A program made the position numbers and the translations under genes. Positions 33,256-40,508 of a stretch of 64,000 bases of DNA are shown piece after piece. The notes beneath the pieces are model-generated. The model made no database searches. It saw nothing but the letters and a program-made list of their open reading frames with translations, and was not told the origin of the DNA. Positions within the stretch are counted from its first letter, which is position 1; each line of letters begins with the position of its first letter. Source of the stretch: Bog-756 sp963776225 (GTDB taxonomy: Bacteria > Actinomycetota > Acidimicrobiia > Acidimicrobiales > RAAP-2); contig CAVZLL010000003.1 of the NCBI GenBank assembly GCA_963776225.1, forward strand, positions 372,001 through 436,000. The letters are read 5' to 3'.

Positions 33256-33750
33256 CTAAGCCTTGTGGAGGGTTTGCATGACCTTCCTGGAGTCGGGACC
33301 AGTACCGGTGATCTGGACACCGAGTGACGGCACGGTCCACTGAAGCGTGGCGGGCGAACCGAACCCCAGCTCGACCGCGATGCCATTGACGGTCACTGGC
33401 TTCTCCCCAGCTGGAACGGTCGTGCTGCTCGTCGTGGTGATCTGAGAGACCCTCACGACGCTGGCGGGGTACTGGAACGCAGCGCAGAAGCTGAGCATTT
33501 TCGGTAGCCCCAGGAGCAAAGTGCCTGGGGCGGGTGCATTCGGGCAGTTGGTGTCGTACTTCACCGCCCAACCACTCGGCACCGCTATTGCCGCCTTGCC
33601 GTAGGTGTATGTCTTCCAGCCAAGAGGTACTGCAGTTGTGCCGCTTGTCGAAGTTGTCCCCGAGTTCGCACTGTTCGATATGCACGAAGCACTTGTGACG
33701 ACAACTACGACCAACGAGACCAACGTGATTGCACGCCGCCAGATGTTCAT
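33256..33750 (-). CDS. Putative lipoprotein
   Basis: 164 residues from ATG 33750, with GGGAG at the right distance. A leader (LVSLVVVVVTSASC) ends at a lipobox cysteine and is followed by a Ser/Thr/Gly linker. The mature domain (GWKTYTYGKAAIAVPSGWAV and TVNGIAVELGFG) looks like a small beta-rich sensor or binding domain with two further cysteines. Family not recognised. Same strand as the two genes downstream, which may form one transcript. Confidence 0.7.
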   Translation of the reverse strand: MNIWRRAITLVSLVVVVVTSASCISNSANSGTTSTSGTTAVPLGWKTYTYGKAAIAVPSGWAVKYDTNCPNAPAPGTLLLGLPKMLSFCAAFQYPASVVRVSQITTTSSTTVPAGEKPVTVNGIAVELGFGSPATLQWTVPSLGVQITGTGPDSRKVMQTLHKA

Positions 33751-33876
33751 CGTTCCACTCCCGATACGGTCAACCATCCCGGCCCAAGGCCAAGCCCGAC
33801 CCTTTCAGCAAATATGACGCAGGGGGGGGCCAGAAGGTTCGCGGGCGGCCTAGTAGTTGCCGACCCGGGGAGACTG

Positions 33877-33918
33877 AGGCTGACCCTAGACACCGGATAT
33901 GCCCTGCGCTCGACCGGC
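33877..33918. repeat. Imperfect dispersed direct repeat, copy 2
   Basis: Partner of 31731-31770, in the same orientation; see that entry. It lies in the gap between the lipoprotein and flavin-type genes. Confidence 0.55.
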
Positions 33919-33980
33919 TTGGGCTACTCAACGCCTGAGCGCAACATTCCTGGGACATCATCAGGACAGTTGGAAGCAGT

Positions 33981-33986
33981 TAGGCT
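33981..33986 (+). promoter_or_regulatory. Candidate -10 box, leaderless flavin split-barrel gene
   Basis: TAGGCT ends 6 bases before ATG 33993, with no Shine-Dalgarno between. Confidence 0.5.
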
Positions 33987-33992
33987 TTTCGC

Positions 33993-34421
33993 ATGCCAAG
34001 GCGAAACCTCGAAGAACTGTCCTGGGACGAGTGTTTCACACTGCTAGGACAAGAGACCGTCGGTCGCCTCGTATATGTGGATGATCTGGGACCAGCAGCA
34101 GTTCCGGTCAACTATGCCGTCGCTGGTCATGACATCGTCTTCCGTTCTGAAGATGGATCCAAGATACGCGAACTGCGGGAATACGATGCTGCCTTCGAGG
34201 TCGATCATATCGACCAAGCCAGACGTTCGGGGTGGAGCGTCCTCGTCCGTGGCACGAGTAAAGAGGTTGAATTCGAGGGCCTTCCCGAACTGCTGCGGCA
34301 GATTGACGGCGACGTGCCGACGCCCTGGAAGAAGGGCATCCACAAGATCTGGGTGGTCATCACACCAAGGACAGTTACTGGTCGGCGTTTGGCCGACTTC
34401 GCTTCTGAGGATTTCATTTAG
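33993..34421 (+). CDS. Pyridoxamine 5'-phosphate oxidase-like (flavin split-barrel) protein
   Basis: 142 residues. The pattern ELSWDECFTLLGQETVGRL, then AVPVNYAVAGHDIVFRS, KIRELREYDAAFEVDHID and WSVLVRGTSKEV, is typical of PNPOx-like proteins that bind FMN, F420 or haem. The arrangement of one short domain with a C-terminal Trp/Val strand (KIWVVITPRTVTGRRL) matches actinobacterial F420/FMN binders. Ligand and reaction are not determined by sequence. The IS110 element begins within about 60 bases of its stop codon. Confidence 0.82.
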   Translation: MPRRNLEELSWDECFTLLGQETVGRLVYVDDLGPAAVPVNYAVAGHDIVFRSEDGSKIRELREYDAAFEVDHIDQARRSGWSVLVRGTSKEVEFEGLPELLRQIDGDVPTPWKKGIHKIWVVITPRTVTGRRLADFASEDFI

Positions 34422-34478
34422 AACCGAGCTCACCCTTGGCTCAGTTCCACCACTACCAAGCGTCCCCGATCGATGCTC

Positions 34479-35537
34479 CTATGGATTGTCAAGAGCGAAA
34501 TGTGAGCGCGGGAGCGCTGCGAAGACCTCCCGAGCGACGTAGCGCTTGAGGCAGCGGATCGCCTCCTTCTTGGTCCGCCCTTCCTTCATCCTGCGTTCGA
34601 TGTAGTGCTTGGTTCTCGGGTCGTTGACCATCCGGGTGAACACGATGTGCCAGAGGGCTGAGTTGGCTTGGCGGTCACCACCTCGATTGAGCCGGTGGCG
34701 TTCGTGCTTGCCGCTCGAGGCGTCGAGGGGCGAGACCCCGCAGAGCTTGGCAAACGTCGTCTCGCTCTTCAGCCGTTCGGGATTGTCACCGGCGGCCACC
34801 AAGATGGCCGAGGCCACGTCGATGCCCACCCCGTCGATGGCGTTGAGCTCTGGAGAGGTCTCGGCGACGAGGGTCTTCAACAGTCGGTCGATCTCCTTGA
34901 CCTCTTCTTCGAGGGAGAGGGCCCGTCGTGCCAGGGTGCGCAAGGTGAGCTTGGTGACCGTCGCCACATCGGTCCGTCCGGTGTGGCGATAGGCGCTGGC
35001 CACGGTGAGGACCTTGTAGATGGAGAGGTCCCGCAGCTCGGCCCGGAGTTCCTCGGGGGCGGTCGAGATGAGGCTCCGCATCTGGTTGATGGCCTGGGTC
35101 CGAGAGCGCCTGGCTGAGGACCGGGCGACACGTAATACCCGCATGGCCTCGACGTTTCCGTCCCTGGTCTTGGCCGATCCGGTGGCGTCACCGCCTTGGG
35201 CGGCCCGGGCCGCGGCCACCGCGTCGTGGGGATCAGACTTTCCCGTGCGCCGGCGGCGCTGGCGGTTGGGCCGGTCCACCTCGACGACGAGGACCTGGTG
35301 GGAAAGCAGGTGCCGGGTGAGTCCCGCCCCGTAGCTGCCGGTCCCTTCGACGCCGATGAGCTCAACGGTCCCGAACTTCTCGAGCCAGCCCAGCAGGTCC
35401 TGGTAGCCGGCGGCTGTGGCCGGAAAGCTCTGGACGCCGAGTTGGGCTCCTCGTTCGTCGAGAGCAGCCGCCACGTGGGTGTCGAGGTGCGTGTCGACCC
35501 CTCCGGTGATGCGGCGCGCGATAGTGGTCATTGTCAT
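34479..35537 (-). CDS. IS110-family transposase (DEDD recombinase)
   Basis: 352 residues, full length. The N-terminal RuvC-like DEDD domain shows GGVDTHLDTHVAA (first Asp), GVEGTGSYG (Glu) and KSDPHDAVAAARAA (last Asp pair). A coiled-coil stretch (SLEEEVKEIDRLLKTLV) follows. The C-terminal transposase_20 domain has IDGVGIDVASAILVA and SPLDASSGKHERHRLNRGGD, with the serine region thought to act as nucleophile. All hallmark residues are present, so it looks functional. In this family the enzyme is guided by a bridge RNA encoded in the noncoding end; see 35563-35739. Confidence 0.95.
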   Translation of the reverse strand: MTMTTIARRITGGVDTHLDTHVAAALDERGAQLGVQSFPATAAGYQDLLGWLEKFGTVELIGVEGTGSYGAGLTRHLLSHQVLVVEVDRPNRQRRRRTGKSDPHDAVAAARAAQGGDATGSAKTRDGNVEAMRVLRVARSSARRSRTQAINQMRSLISTAPEELRAELRDLSIYKVLTVASAYRHTGRTDVATVTKLTLRTLARRALSLEEEVKEIDRLLKTLVAETSPELNAIDGVGIDVASAILVAAGDNPERLKSETTFAKLCGVSPLDASSGKHERHRLNRGGDRQANSALWHIVFTRMVNDPRTKHYIERRMKEGRTKKEAIRCLKRYVAREVFAALPRSHFALDNP

Positions 35538-35562
35538 CTGTTCCTTTCGCTTGGGGTGGGTG

Positions 35563-35739
35563 ACACCACACCGCCGGAACGATGGACAGGACAGCGAAGG
35601 GCCTGTGCGGCAGGCTCCTATGAGGTCACTCCGTCCGACCGGTTGGTGTCGATGAGTGTCCGAGCCAGGCCGACGAATCGTTTTCAGGACAGTCCGAAAG
35701 GACGTCAGCCGGTATCAGATGGAGTCAGACCTGGCTCGG
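35563..35739 (-). ncRNA. Candidate bridge RNA of the IS110 element
   Basis: Read 5' to 3' on the minus strand, two modules can be folded. Module 1: stem CCGAGCCAGG/CCTGGCTCGG (35730-35739 with 35660-35669) encloses internal-loop strands and a terminal hairpin GTCC-TTTC-GGAC (35692-35703). Module 2: stem ACACCA/TGGTGT (35644-35649 with 35563-35568) encloses internal-loop strands and hairpin GCCTG-CCGCA-CAGGC (35601-35615). Its left loop strand contains CATAGGAGC, which recurs at the element's other end, as expected for a donor-binding guide. Length (177 bases) and position before the transposase match known IS110 bridge RNAs. Exact ends are inferred. Confidence 0.6.
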
Positions 35740-35883
35740 GCATTCACCCACACGCTGACCAGCTCTCGATCCGGAGTGGTGGACCGTCAGATCCTCGCTG
35801 CCGGGTCGGTAGGTTACCCGAAATGATGAAGAGACGCTCGGCGAGACCTAGTCTCCTGGCAACCCACGTGGAGGGAGACAAAC

Positions 35884-36099
35884 ATGGCTGAAAGCGTTTA
35901 CAAGGTCATCGAACTTGTCGGCACTAGTGAGGAATCCTGGGAGAAGGCTGCAAGCGCAGCCGTAGAGCAGGCGTCTGGATCGCTTCGTGACCTTCGTATT
36001 GCCGAAGTGGTCGAACTCGATCTCCAGATCGAGGACGGCATGGTCAAGACCTACCGAGCCAAGGTCAAGGTGTCCTTCAAGTTGCGACCTCGGCCATGA
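35884..36099 (+). CDS. Dodecin (flavin-binding dodecameric protein)
   Basis: 71 residues, the normal dodecin length. YKVIELVGTSEESWEKAA, then AVEQASGSLRDLRIAEVVELD and the C-terminal strand YRAKVKVSFKL are the family pattern; the Trp in ESWEKA stacks on the flavin. Dodecins store or buffer flavins and, in some species, CoA. GGAGGGAG precedes the ATG. The gene is sandwiched between an intact and a truncated IS110 copy. Confidence 0.9.
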   Translation: MAESVYKVIELVGTSEESWEKAASAAVEQASGSLRDLRIAEVVELDLQIEDGMVKTYRAKVKVSFKLRPRP

Positions 36100-36100
36100 C

Positions 36101-36120
36101 GACAGGTTTCTGTCTCTTCT
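36101..36120 (+). terminator. Weak hairpin with pyrimidine tail after dodecin
   Basis: GACAG pairs with CTGTC around GTTT, followed by TCTTCT. Only 5 bp, immediately after the dodecin stop. Confidence 0.3.
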
Positions 36121-36201
36121 GATCGCAAGCGTCGTGGTAGCTGAGAAACCCCAAAACAGCGTTTGCGGCAAGCCCATGGAGAGCTATCCCACAACAATGA
36201 C

Positions 36202-36355
36202 ACTGTGCTGAGGGTCCACCGCTTGAAGGTCGACCCTCAATAAGTTCGAGAGCACAGTCAAGGGAACGGCACGCCCCGTCTCGAAATGAGGGTGATTGGC
36301 CCGAGTTGCTGGAACAGCTCGGGCCGCCGTCACTCCGATCCGGAACGGCCGTGCC
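36202..36355 (+). ncRNA. Candidate orphan bridge RNA of a truncated IS110
   Basis: Two successive modules fold on the plus strand directly upstream of the transposase stub. Module 1: outer stem ACTGTGCT/AGCACAGT (36202-36209, 36251-36258) with an inner stem GAGGGTC/GACCCTC (36210-36216, 36232-36238). Module 2: outer stem GGCACG/CGTGCC (36268-36273, 36350-36355), internal-loop strands, and an 11-bp terminal hairpin GGCCCGAGTTG/CAGCTCGGGCC at 36298-36325. Architecture, spacing and position parallel the intact element at 35563-35739, while the sequence differs, so it would belong to a different IS110 lineage. Confidence 0.5.
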
Positions 36356-36382
36356 ATCCCTCACCAGTTAACGAGAGAAGGG

Positions 36383-36475
36383 ATGGCCATGACCATCGTA
36401 GAAGGCGCGCGCACTGTCACCGGGGGTGTTGACACCCATCTCGACGGAGGTTTGGCCAAGACGCGAACCGGGTAG
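36383..36475 (+). pseudogene. N-terminal stub of an IS110-family transposase
   Basis: A 30-codon frame after GAGAAGGG starts MAMTIVEGARTVTGGVDTHLD. TGGVDTHLD is identical to the first catalytic block of the intact transposase, then homology stops abruptly and a stop codon follows. The other catalytic residues are absent, so the enzyme part is dead. The differing N-terminus shows it is not a copy of the neighbouring element. Confidence 0.75.
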
Positions 36476-36857
36476 GTGTTCCTGCGTCTCCCCGGACCGG
36501 GTGGGGAATCGGCCCCCCGCCTCCCTGATTCCCGGTCTGGGGGCGCTTCTCGTGAGAACCGGACCCCGGGCCCGCGCTGAGTGCGGCGAGTGCTTCGGGA
36601 TCGGGACGCAGGGGCCGCGTCGTGCCAGCCGATGGGGAAGGGTGACCCCGTCGGCAGGCAGAGCGTGTCCCGGCGGGCGGGAGCCCCTGCGATGCCGGGG
36701 CGTCGACGAACCACTGCGGGTCCGGCCACGGTGCTCCGCGTGAAGATCAGACGGGCGGTCCAATGGGGTCCTGCCCGACAGCACGAGTGTCAGCACCAGC
36801 ACGCGTCGGTCTGGGTCGGTGCGTCGGCCGGCGGCTGCGTGGCAGGTTCGGGACCGA
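36476..36857. other. Region without a recognisable gene
   Basis: About 380 GC-rich bases between the IS110 stub and the SDR promoter. I see no conserved protein, terminal repeat or RNA structure that I can support; it probably holds the deletion scar of the second IS110. Confidence 0.45.
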
Positions 36858-36863
36858 TAGGTT
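36858..36863 (+). promoter_or_regulatory. Candidate -10 box, leaderless SDR gene
   Basis: TAGGTT ends 6 bases before GTG 36870; no Shine-Dalgarno is present. Confidence 0.5.
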
Positions 36864-36869
36864 TCTCTT

Positions 36870-37676
36870 GTGAGAAGAGATCGCCGGCCCGCCAGGCGCT
36901 ACGACCGACAGTTGGCCGTCGTGACGGGAGCTTCGTCGGGCATCGGGCATGCAGTGGCACTGACCCTCGCCGACCGGGGCGCGTCGGTCGTCGGCCTGGC
37001 CCGCCGCCGTTCGCTGCTCGCCGACATCGGCGCGGAGCTTTCTCGACGCTCGCCGGGCAGTGCGACCGAGGTCTGCGACGTCAGCGACGCAGAGGAGGTC
37101 CGGGAAACGCTCGGCCGCCTGGAGGAGCAGCGTGGATCGATCGACATCTTGATCAACAACGCAGGGGTGGATCTCATGCTGCCGGTGCCGGGCGGAGACG
37201 ACGCCACGGTGCGCCGGGTCTTCGACGTGAATTTCTTCGGCACGGTCGCCGGAACGCTGGCGGTGCTGCCGGGCATGGTCGAGAGGGGGTCCGGTATCAT
37301 CGTGAACGTCTCCTCGGACTCGGCCCGCGCTCCGGAGCCCCGGCAAGGTGCCTACGCCGCGTCCAAGGCGGCCGTTTCGGCGTTCACCGAGTCGGTGGCA
37401 CATGAGGTCGCACCACGTGGCGTGTCGGTCCACGTCCTCTACCCGGGCTGGGTCCCGACGGCCATGGGCCTGTCGGGCAACGAGGACGGCGGGTCGCTCC
37501 CTCCGCGGTTGGTGCGGCGGACCGCGGACCAGGTGGCTGCGCTGGTGGTCGACCGCATGGGCGGTCCGAGGATCGACATCAACGCGGCCTGGTTGCCGTT
37601 GCTCGCACCCATGGCGCGGACCCTGGCGCCCGTCGCGTACCAGAAGGCCATGCGCCGTCTCGCCACCACCGGTTAG
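36870..37676 (+). CDS. Short-chain dehydrogenase/reductase
   Basis: 268 residues from GTG 36870. Rossmann motif VTGASSGIGHAVAL near residue 18, NNAG (VLINNAGVDL-type strand), SSDSA with the catalytic Ser, and AYAASKAAVSAF with the Tyr/Lys pair. PGWVPTAMG follows, typical of classical SDRs. The basic N-terminal extension (MRRDRRPARRYDRQ) precedes the first strand. It is the first gene right of the island-like region and returns to high GC. Substrate unknown. Confidence 0.88.
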   Translation: MRRDRRPARRYDRQLAVVTGASSGIGHAVALTLADRGASVVGLARRRSLLADIGAELSRRSPGSATEVCDVSDAEEVRETLGRLEEQRGSIDILINNAGVDLMLPVPGGDDATVRRVFDVNFFGTVAGTLAVLPGMVERGSGIIVNVSSDSARAPEPRQGAYAASKAAVSAFTESVAHEVAPRGVSVHVLYPGWVPTAMGLSGNEDGGSLPPRLVRRTADQVAALVVDRMGGPRIDINAAWLPLLAPMARTLAPVAYQKAMRRLATTG

Positions 37677-37841
37677 TCGGGTACCGTCGGATCTCGGAGG
37701 CCTCCTCGGATCCGGGTGGCGCCGACCCGGCGTGGTCTGCGGGCAGCCGTCGGGGTAGCCTGCGGTGCGGCAGAGATCTCGTCGGTACCGGCCCTGTCGG
37801 CGACCTCCTGTACGACGGGCCCTCGGAACGAAGAACCGGAC

Positions 37842-38309
37842 ATGGTAAGAGGCGAAGGCACCACGGTGGCCAAGGGTGTGACCCCCGAGGAAGCGTTCGA
37901 CTTCGTGCTCGATCCGGCGCAGTACACCAAGGCTGATACGAAGATGGTCTGGGTGACCAAGCTGGCCGACACCCCCGACGGCATGGTGGCACGTGAGGAT
38001 GGCAAGTTCCTCGGTCGATTGCCCGGATCGGTCGTCACCCGATACCGGTGGGAACGACCCCGGATGATCGACGTAACCCTGGAACACGGCGTCCCCCGGA
38101 GTCTCCACGCCTGGTTCGAGATCGACGCCGTGGACGGTGGGACCAGGATCCGTCATGTCGAGGAGCTCGATCTCGGACACGGCCCACTCGGCTGGCTGCA
38201 CGATCTGGTGGCAGGCCAGTGGTTCGCCCGCTCGGTCGACAGTGAGGTGGCGGAGATCGGCCGGCTCCTCGAAGCCGGTGAGCGCGGCCGGGGTCCGGGC
38301 GCCGACTGA
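37842..38309 (+). CDS. SRPBCC/polyketide-cyclase-like protein
   Basis: 155 residues from ATG 37842. TTVAKGVTPEEAFDFVLDP is the first strand and helix of a START/SRPBCC fold, followed by alternating strands (SVVTRYRWERP, RSLHAWFEID, GTRIRHVEELDLG) and a long C-terminal helix (SVDSEVAEIGRLLEAGE). The fold binds lipophilic ligands in an internal cavity. A 42-residue in-frame extension upstream looks non-native. Same strand as the SDR, 165 bases away. Confidence 0.75.
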   Translation: MVRGEGTTVAKGVTPEEAFDFVLDPAQYTKADTKMVWVTKLADTPDGMVAREDGKFLGRLPGSVVTRYRWERPRMIDVTLEHGVPRSLHAWFEIDAVDGGTRIRHVEELDLGHGPLGWLHDLVAGQWFARSVDSEVAEIGRLLEAGERGRGPGAD

Positions 38310-38454
38310 GGTCGTCGCCACCGGATCGGCGTCCGGTTGCACGCTCACGCGTGTGTCGACGGTTGACCACGGGACCCCGGATCAGTAGACGAACCGGTAC
38401 GCGGTACAGGGTTCGTCCCGTATGAGAGGAACGATGAAATGGAGCTCATGGCGG

Positions 38455-38498
38455 CGATCAGGGAGCTGCTGGCATGGGTGCCTGCAGCTCCCTGATCG
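38455..38498. terminator. Long near-perfect hairpin between convergent genes
   Basis: CGATCAGGGAGCTG pairs perfectly with CAGCTCCCTGATCG (14 bp). A 2x2 mismatch follows, then GGCA/TGCC around TGGG. It lies between the SRPBCC gene and the convergent LuxR gene, so it could terminate both. Confidence 0.6.
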
Positions 38499-38533
38499 AG
38501 AGCTTCACGGCGCCGATCGGCGGGCCCTTTGGG

Positions 38534-39568
38534 TCAGCCGCCCTGCTGGGTGGGCCGACGATCCGGAGCGGAAGATGCTCGAAGGAGGGCGGCAAGCAAC
38601 TCGGCTTGGGAATGAACCCCGACTTTCCGATAGATGGCGACCAGGTGATTTCGAACAGTGCTCGGACTCAGATACATCGATTTGGCAATTTCCGGCACTC
38701 GTTCGCCCCAGATCAGTCGGGCGACGATCTCGGTCTGACGCGCTGACAGCTCGTTCCCCATGGGCAGGGCCTTCAGAGATGGAAGAGCATCGAGGTGGTT
38801 GCGTGCGTGCACATCCTCAGCGCAATGACGGGCCTGTGCCACGACCTCTGATCCGGAAAGAGTACCTTTGGCCGGCACCGCGCTGATCACGATGCCGAGT
38901 CTGGGAGGGTCGTGTTCGCACATGCGGTTGATCAAGCAGTACCGCTCCTCCCAACCGTCCTGACCGACTCGCATCCGAGTGAGCACCGTGACAGCGACAT
39001 GATCGACTGAGGTTCTCGTCAGCGCGGCCAAGAAGTCAGTGATGGACGAGGGATGGATGAGTCCCATGAGCGGAAAACCACGAAGTTCGGATCCCTTGAC
39101 GCCGAGGAGCTCGGCATCGGTACTCATGTACTCGATCCGCCAGTCGTGATCTGTTATCGCCAGAACGATGTCTGGCATTCTGGTCGTCAGGTCGACGGCG
39201 TCGGTGTGCTCCAGCCCCGGGAGCAGGATCCACAACCCGTAGATCTGGTTCGGACCGTCTATCCGCCGACCTGAGATACTGACAGTCAGCACCTCCCCGT
39301 CGGGTTTGACGATCCGTCGGCGGACCTGGTATCCGTCGATCGCCTTGTCCGCCAAGGCCGCATACGCGACTCGAGCCGCATCGCGATCGGCAGGATCGAT
39401 GTGGGGCAGGACATCGTCACCGATGAGGTCCCTGACCGGCGCGCCGAAGGTCTGCGCCGCCAATTCGTTGACCGCGACCAAGGTTCGAGTCCGGAGCTCC
39501 GTCAGGATTGCGGGGACCGGTAGCCCTTCGAGTGAAGTGACGATTTCGTCGAGTTCCTCCACGGGCAT
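38534..39568 (-). CDS. PAS-PAS-LuxR transcriptional regulator
   Basis: 344 residues. Two PAS-like sensor domains occupy about 10-120 (LVAVNELAAQTFGAPVRDLIG) and 125-240 (IVLAITDHDWRIEYMSTDAE with LLGVKGSELRGFPLMGLIHP). A LuxR-type helix-turn-helix lies at about 275-335 (ELSARQTEIVARLIWGERVP and SMYLSPSTVRNHLVAIYRKV). No receiver domain is present, so the signal is probably a ligand or redox state sensed by PAS. A 21-bp repeat array lies between this gene and the divergent PilZ gene and could be its operator region. Confidence 0.88.
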   Translation of the reverse strand: MPVEELDEIVTSLEGLPVPAILTELRTRTLVAVNELAAQTFGAPVRDLIGDDVLPHIDPADRDAARVAYAALADKAIDGYQVRRRIVKPDGEVLTVSISGRRIDGPNQIYGLWILLPGLEHTDAVDLTTRMPDIVLAITDHDWRIEYMSTDAELLGVKGSELRGFPLMGLIHPSSITDFLAALTRTSVDHVAVTVLTRMRVGQDGWEERYCLINRMCEHDPPRLGIVISAVPAKGTLSGSEVVAQARHCAEDVHARNHLDALPSLKALPMGNELSARQTEIVARLIWGERVPEIAKSMYLSPSTVRNHLVAIYRKVGVHSQAELLAALLRASSAPDRRPTQQGG

Positions 39569-39735
39569 ACTGCCTCCGCTGTTTTCGGTTGGATTCGTGC
39601 AAGGTGTCAGGTCAGGTTCTCGTCCCGATCCTTCGTCCGGAGGTCTCAGAAGCCGCTGCGAGGGAGCTTAGAGGACTGTCGGTCGATGACAACACGTGGT
39701 GCGATCCCCCCAGCTCGCACGGCAGAGGGCTCAGC

Positions 39736-39833
39736 AATGAACACAGCAGCCTGAACCGTGACGACAGAGGGTTAGACGATGACAACGGCCCGAACAGTGA
39801 CAACAGCAGCCCAAACAATGACAGTTGCCTAGG
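39736..39833. repeat. Degenerate 21-bp tandem repeats upstream of the PilZ gene
   Basis: Units begin at 39736, 39757, 39778 (18 bases long), 39796 and 39817, each with a core near RNTGACAACAGCRGCCCRAAC. They lie in a 421-base gap between the LuxR and PilZ starts. In one forward frame they would encode an Asn/Asp/Ser heptad, but that frame has no start signal and differs from PilZ. A cluster of protein-binding sites is the likelier reading. Confidence 0.6.
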
Positions 39834-39989
39834 GGTCCGTGATGCGTGCCTAGACCATCGAGCGGACAACCCGGGTACCGTCGTTTTCGGTGGTCCGTGG
39901 GTCCACGACGCAACGTGGCGTCCGTTATCCGACGTTCCCTGCGACCGGGAGTCACCCCATATCGGTGACCCGACAAGTCGAGAGGACAG

Positions 39990-40343
39990 ATGCAAAAGCG
40001 CAGACGAGCTCCCCGGGTTACAACGACTGCATGGGTCGGCCGTTATTCGATCGAAGCCGACCCTGGATCAGGGTGGGAGGAGTGCATGGTCATCGACATC
40101 TCGATCCTTGGCCTCGGCCTGGAGCTCTTCGGCCCGGCGACAGAGGACATGATCGGAAATCGTCTCGTCGTGCACGTGGGGGCGCCTGCCGGCGAATCAG
40201 TGAGTCTGCGTCTCGTCGGCCAGGTCAAGAACGTGAATCCGGGTGTGCTGGGCGGCACCCGGGCCGGACTGGAGTTCACCGACCTCTCTGAGACCGAGCA
40301 GGAGATCTTGAAGGCGATGGAACTGCTCAAAGTGGCATGGTAG
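39990..40343 (+). CDS. PilZ-domain protein (probable c-di-GMP binder)
   Basis: 117 residues made of a single PilZ domain. The N-terminal RRRAPR supplies the RxxxR motif and VIDISILGLGLEL the (D/N)xSxxG motif, the two c-di-GMP contact points. The rest is the beta-barrel (LVVHVGAPAGESVSLRLVGQ, AGLEFTDLS) and a C-terminal helix. Both motifs are intact, so binding is expected. GAGAGGAC precedes the ATG. The output partner is not encoded next to it. Confidence 0.85.
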   Translation: MQKRRRAPRVTTTAWVGRYSIEADPGSGWEECMVIDISILGLGLELFGPATEDMIGNRLVVHVGAPAGESVSLRLVGQVKNVNPGVLGGTRAGLEFTDLSETEQEILKAMELLKVAW

Positions 40344-40508
40344 GTCTCCGGCCTGCACCATGGTTTCTCCCAGCTTCCTTGCCGCAGCGATCGGGAAGTT
40401 GCTGGTGGGCGCTGCAGTTTGCAGAAGTCATTTGTTCTCGGTAGGTTCGACCTCTGCCAATTGCATGTCGGGACGGTGGACGGCGGCGGTCGTTGCTTAG
40501 GTCGGCTC

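Larger units (their letters stand above)
34475..35760 (-). mobile_element. IS110-family insertion sequence (ends approximate)
   Basis: One intact transposase gene with structured noncoding DNA upstream, as in the IS110 group. The element is inserted between the flavin-type gene and dodecin. IS110 elements have no obvious terminal inverted repeats, so ends cannot be fixed. The 9-base string CATAGGAGC (minus strand) occurs both at the transposase stop (34475-34483) and in the upstream structured region (35614-35622). Confidence 0.8.

Noticed and set aside
36368..36802. 144-codon minus-strand open frame between the IS110 stub and the SDR
   Set aside because: No start signal, Arg/Pro/Ser-rich shadow composition, and it crosses the transposase stub.
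39483..39494. Twelve bases (GGTTCGAGTCCG) identical to the T-arm of tRNA-Val, considered as the far attachment site of an island
   Set aside because: The match is short, stops within the T-arm, does not include the acceptor end, and lies inside the LuxR coding sequence; chance is sufficient.
39589..40152. Forward frame over the 21-bp repeats encoding an Asn/Asp/Ser heptad
   Set aside because: No ribosome-binding site or plausible start, and it runs into the PilZ gene in another frame.
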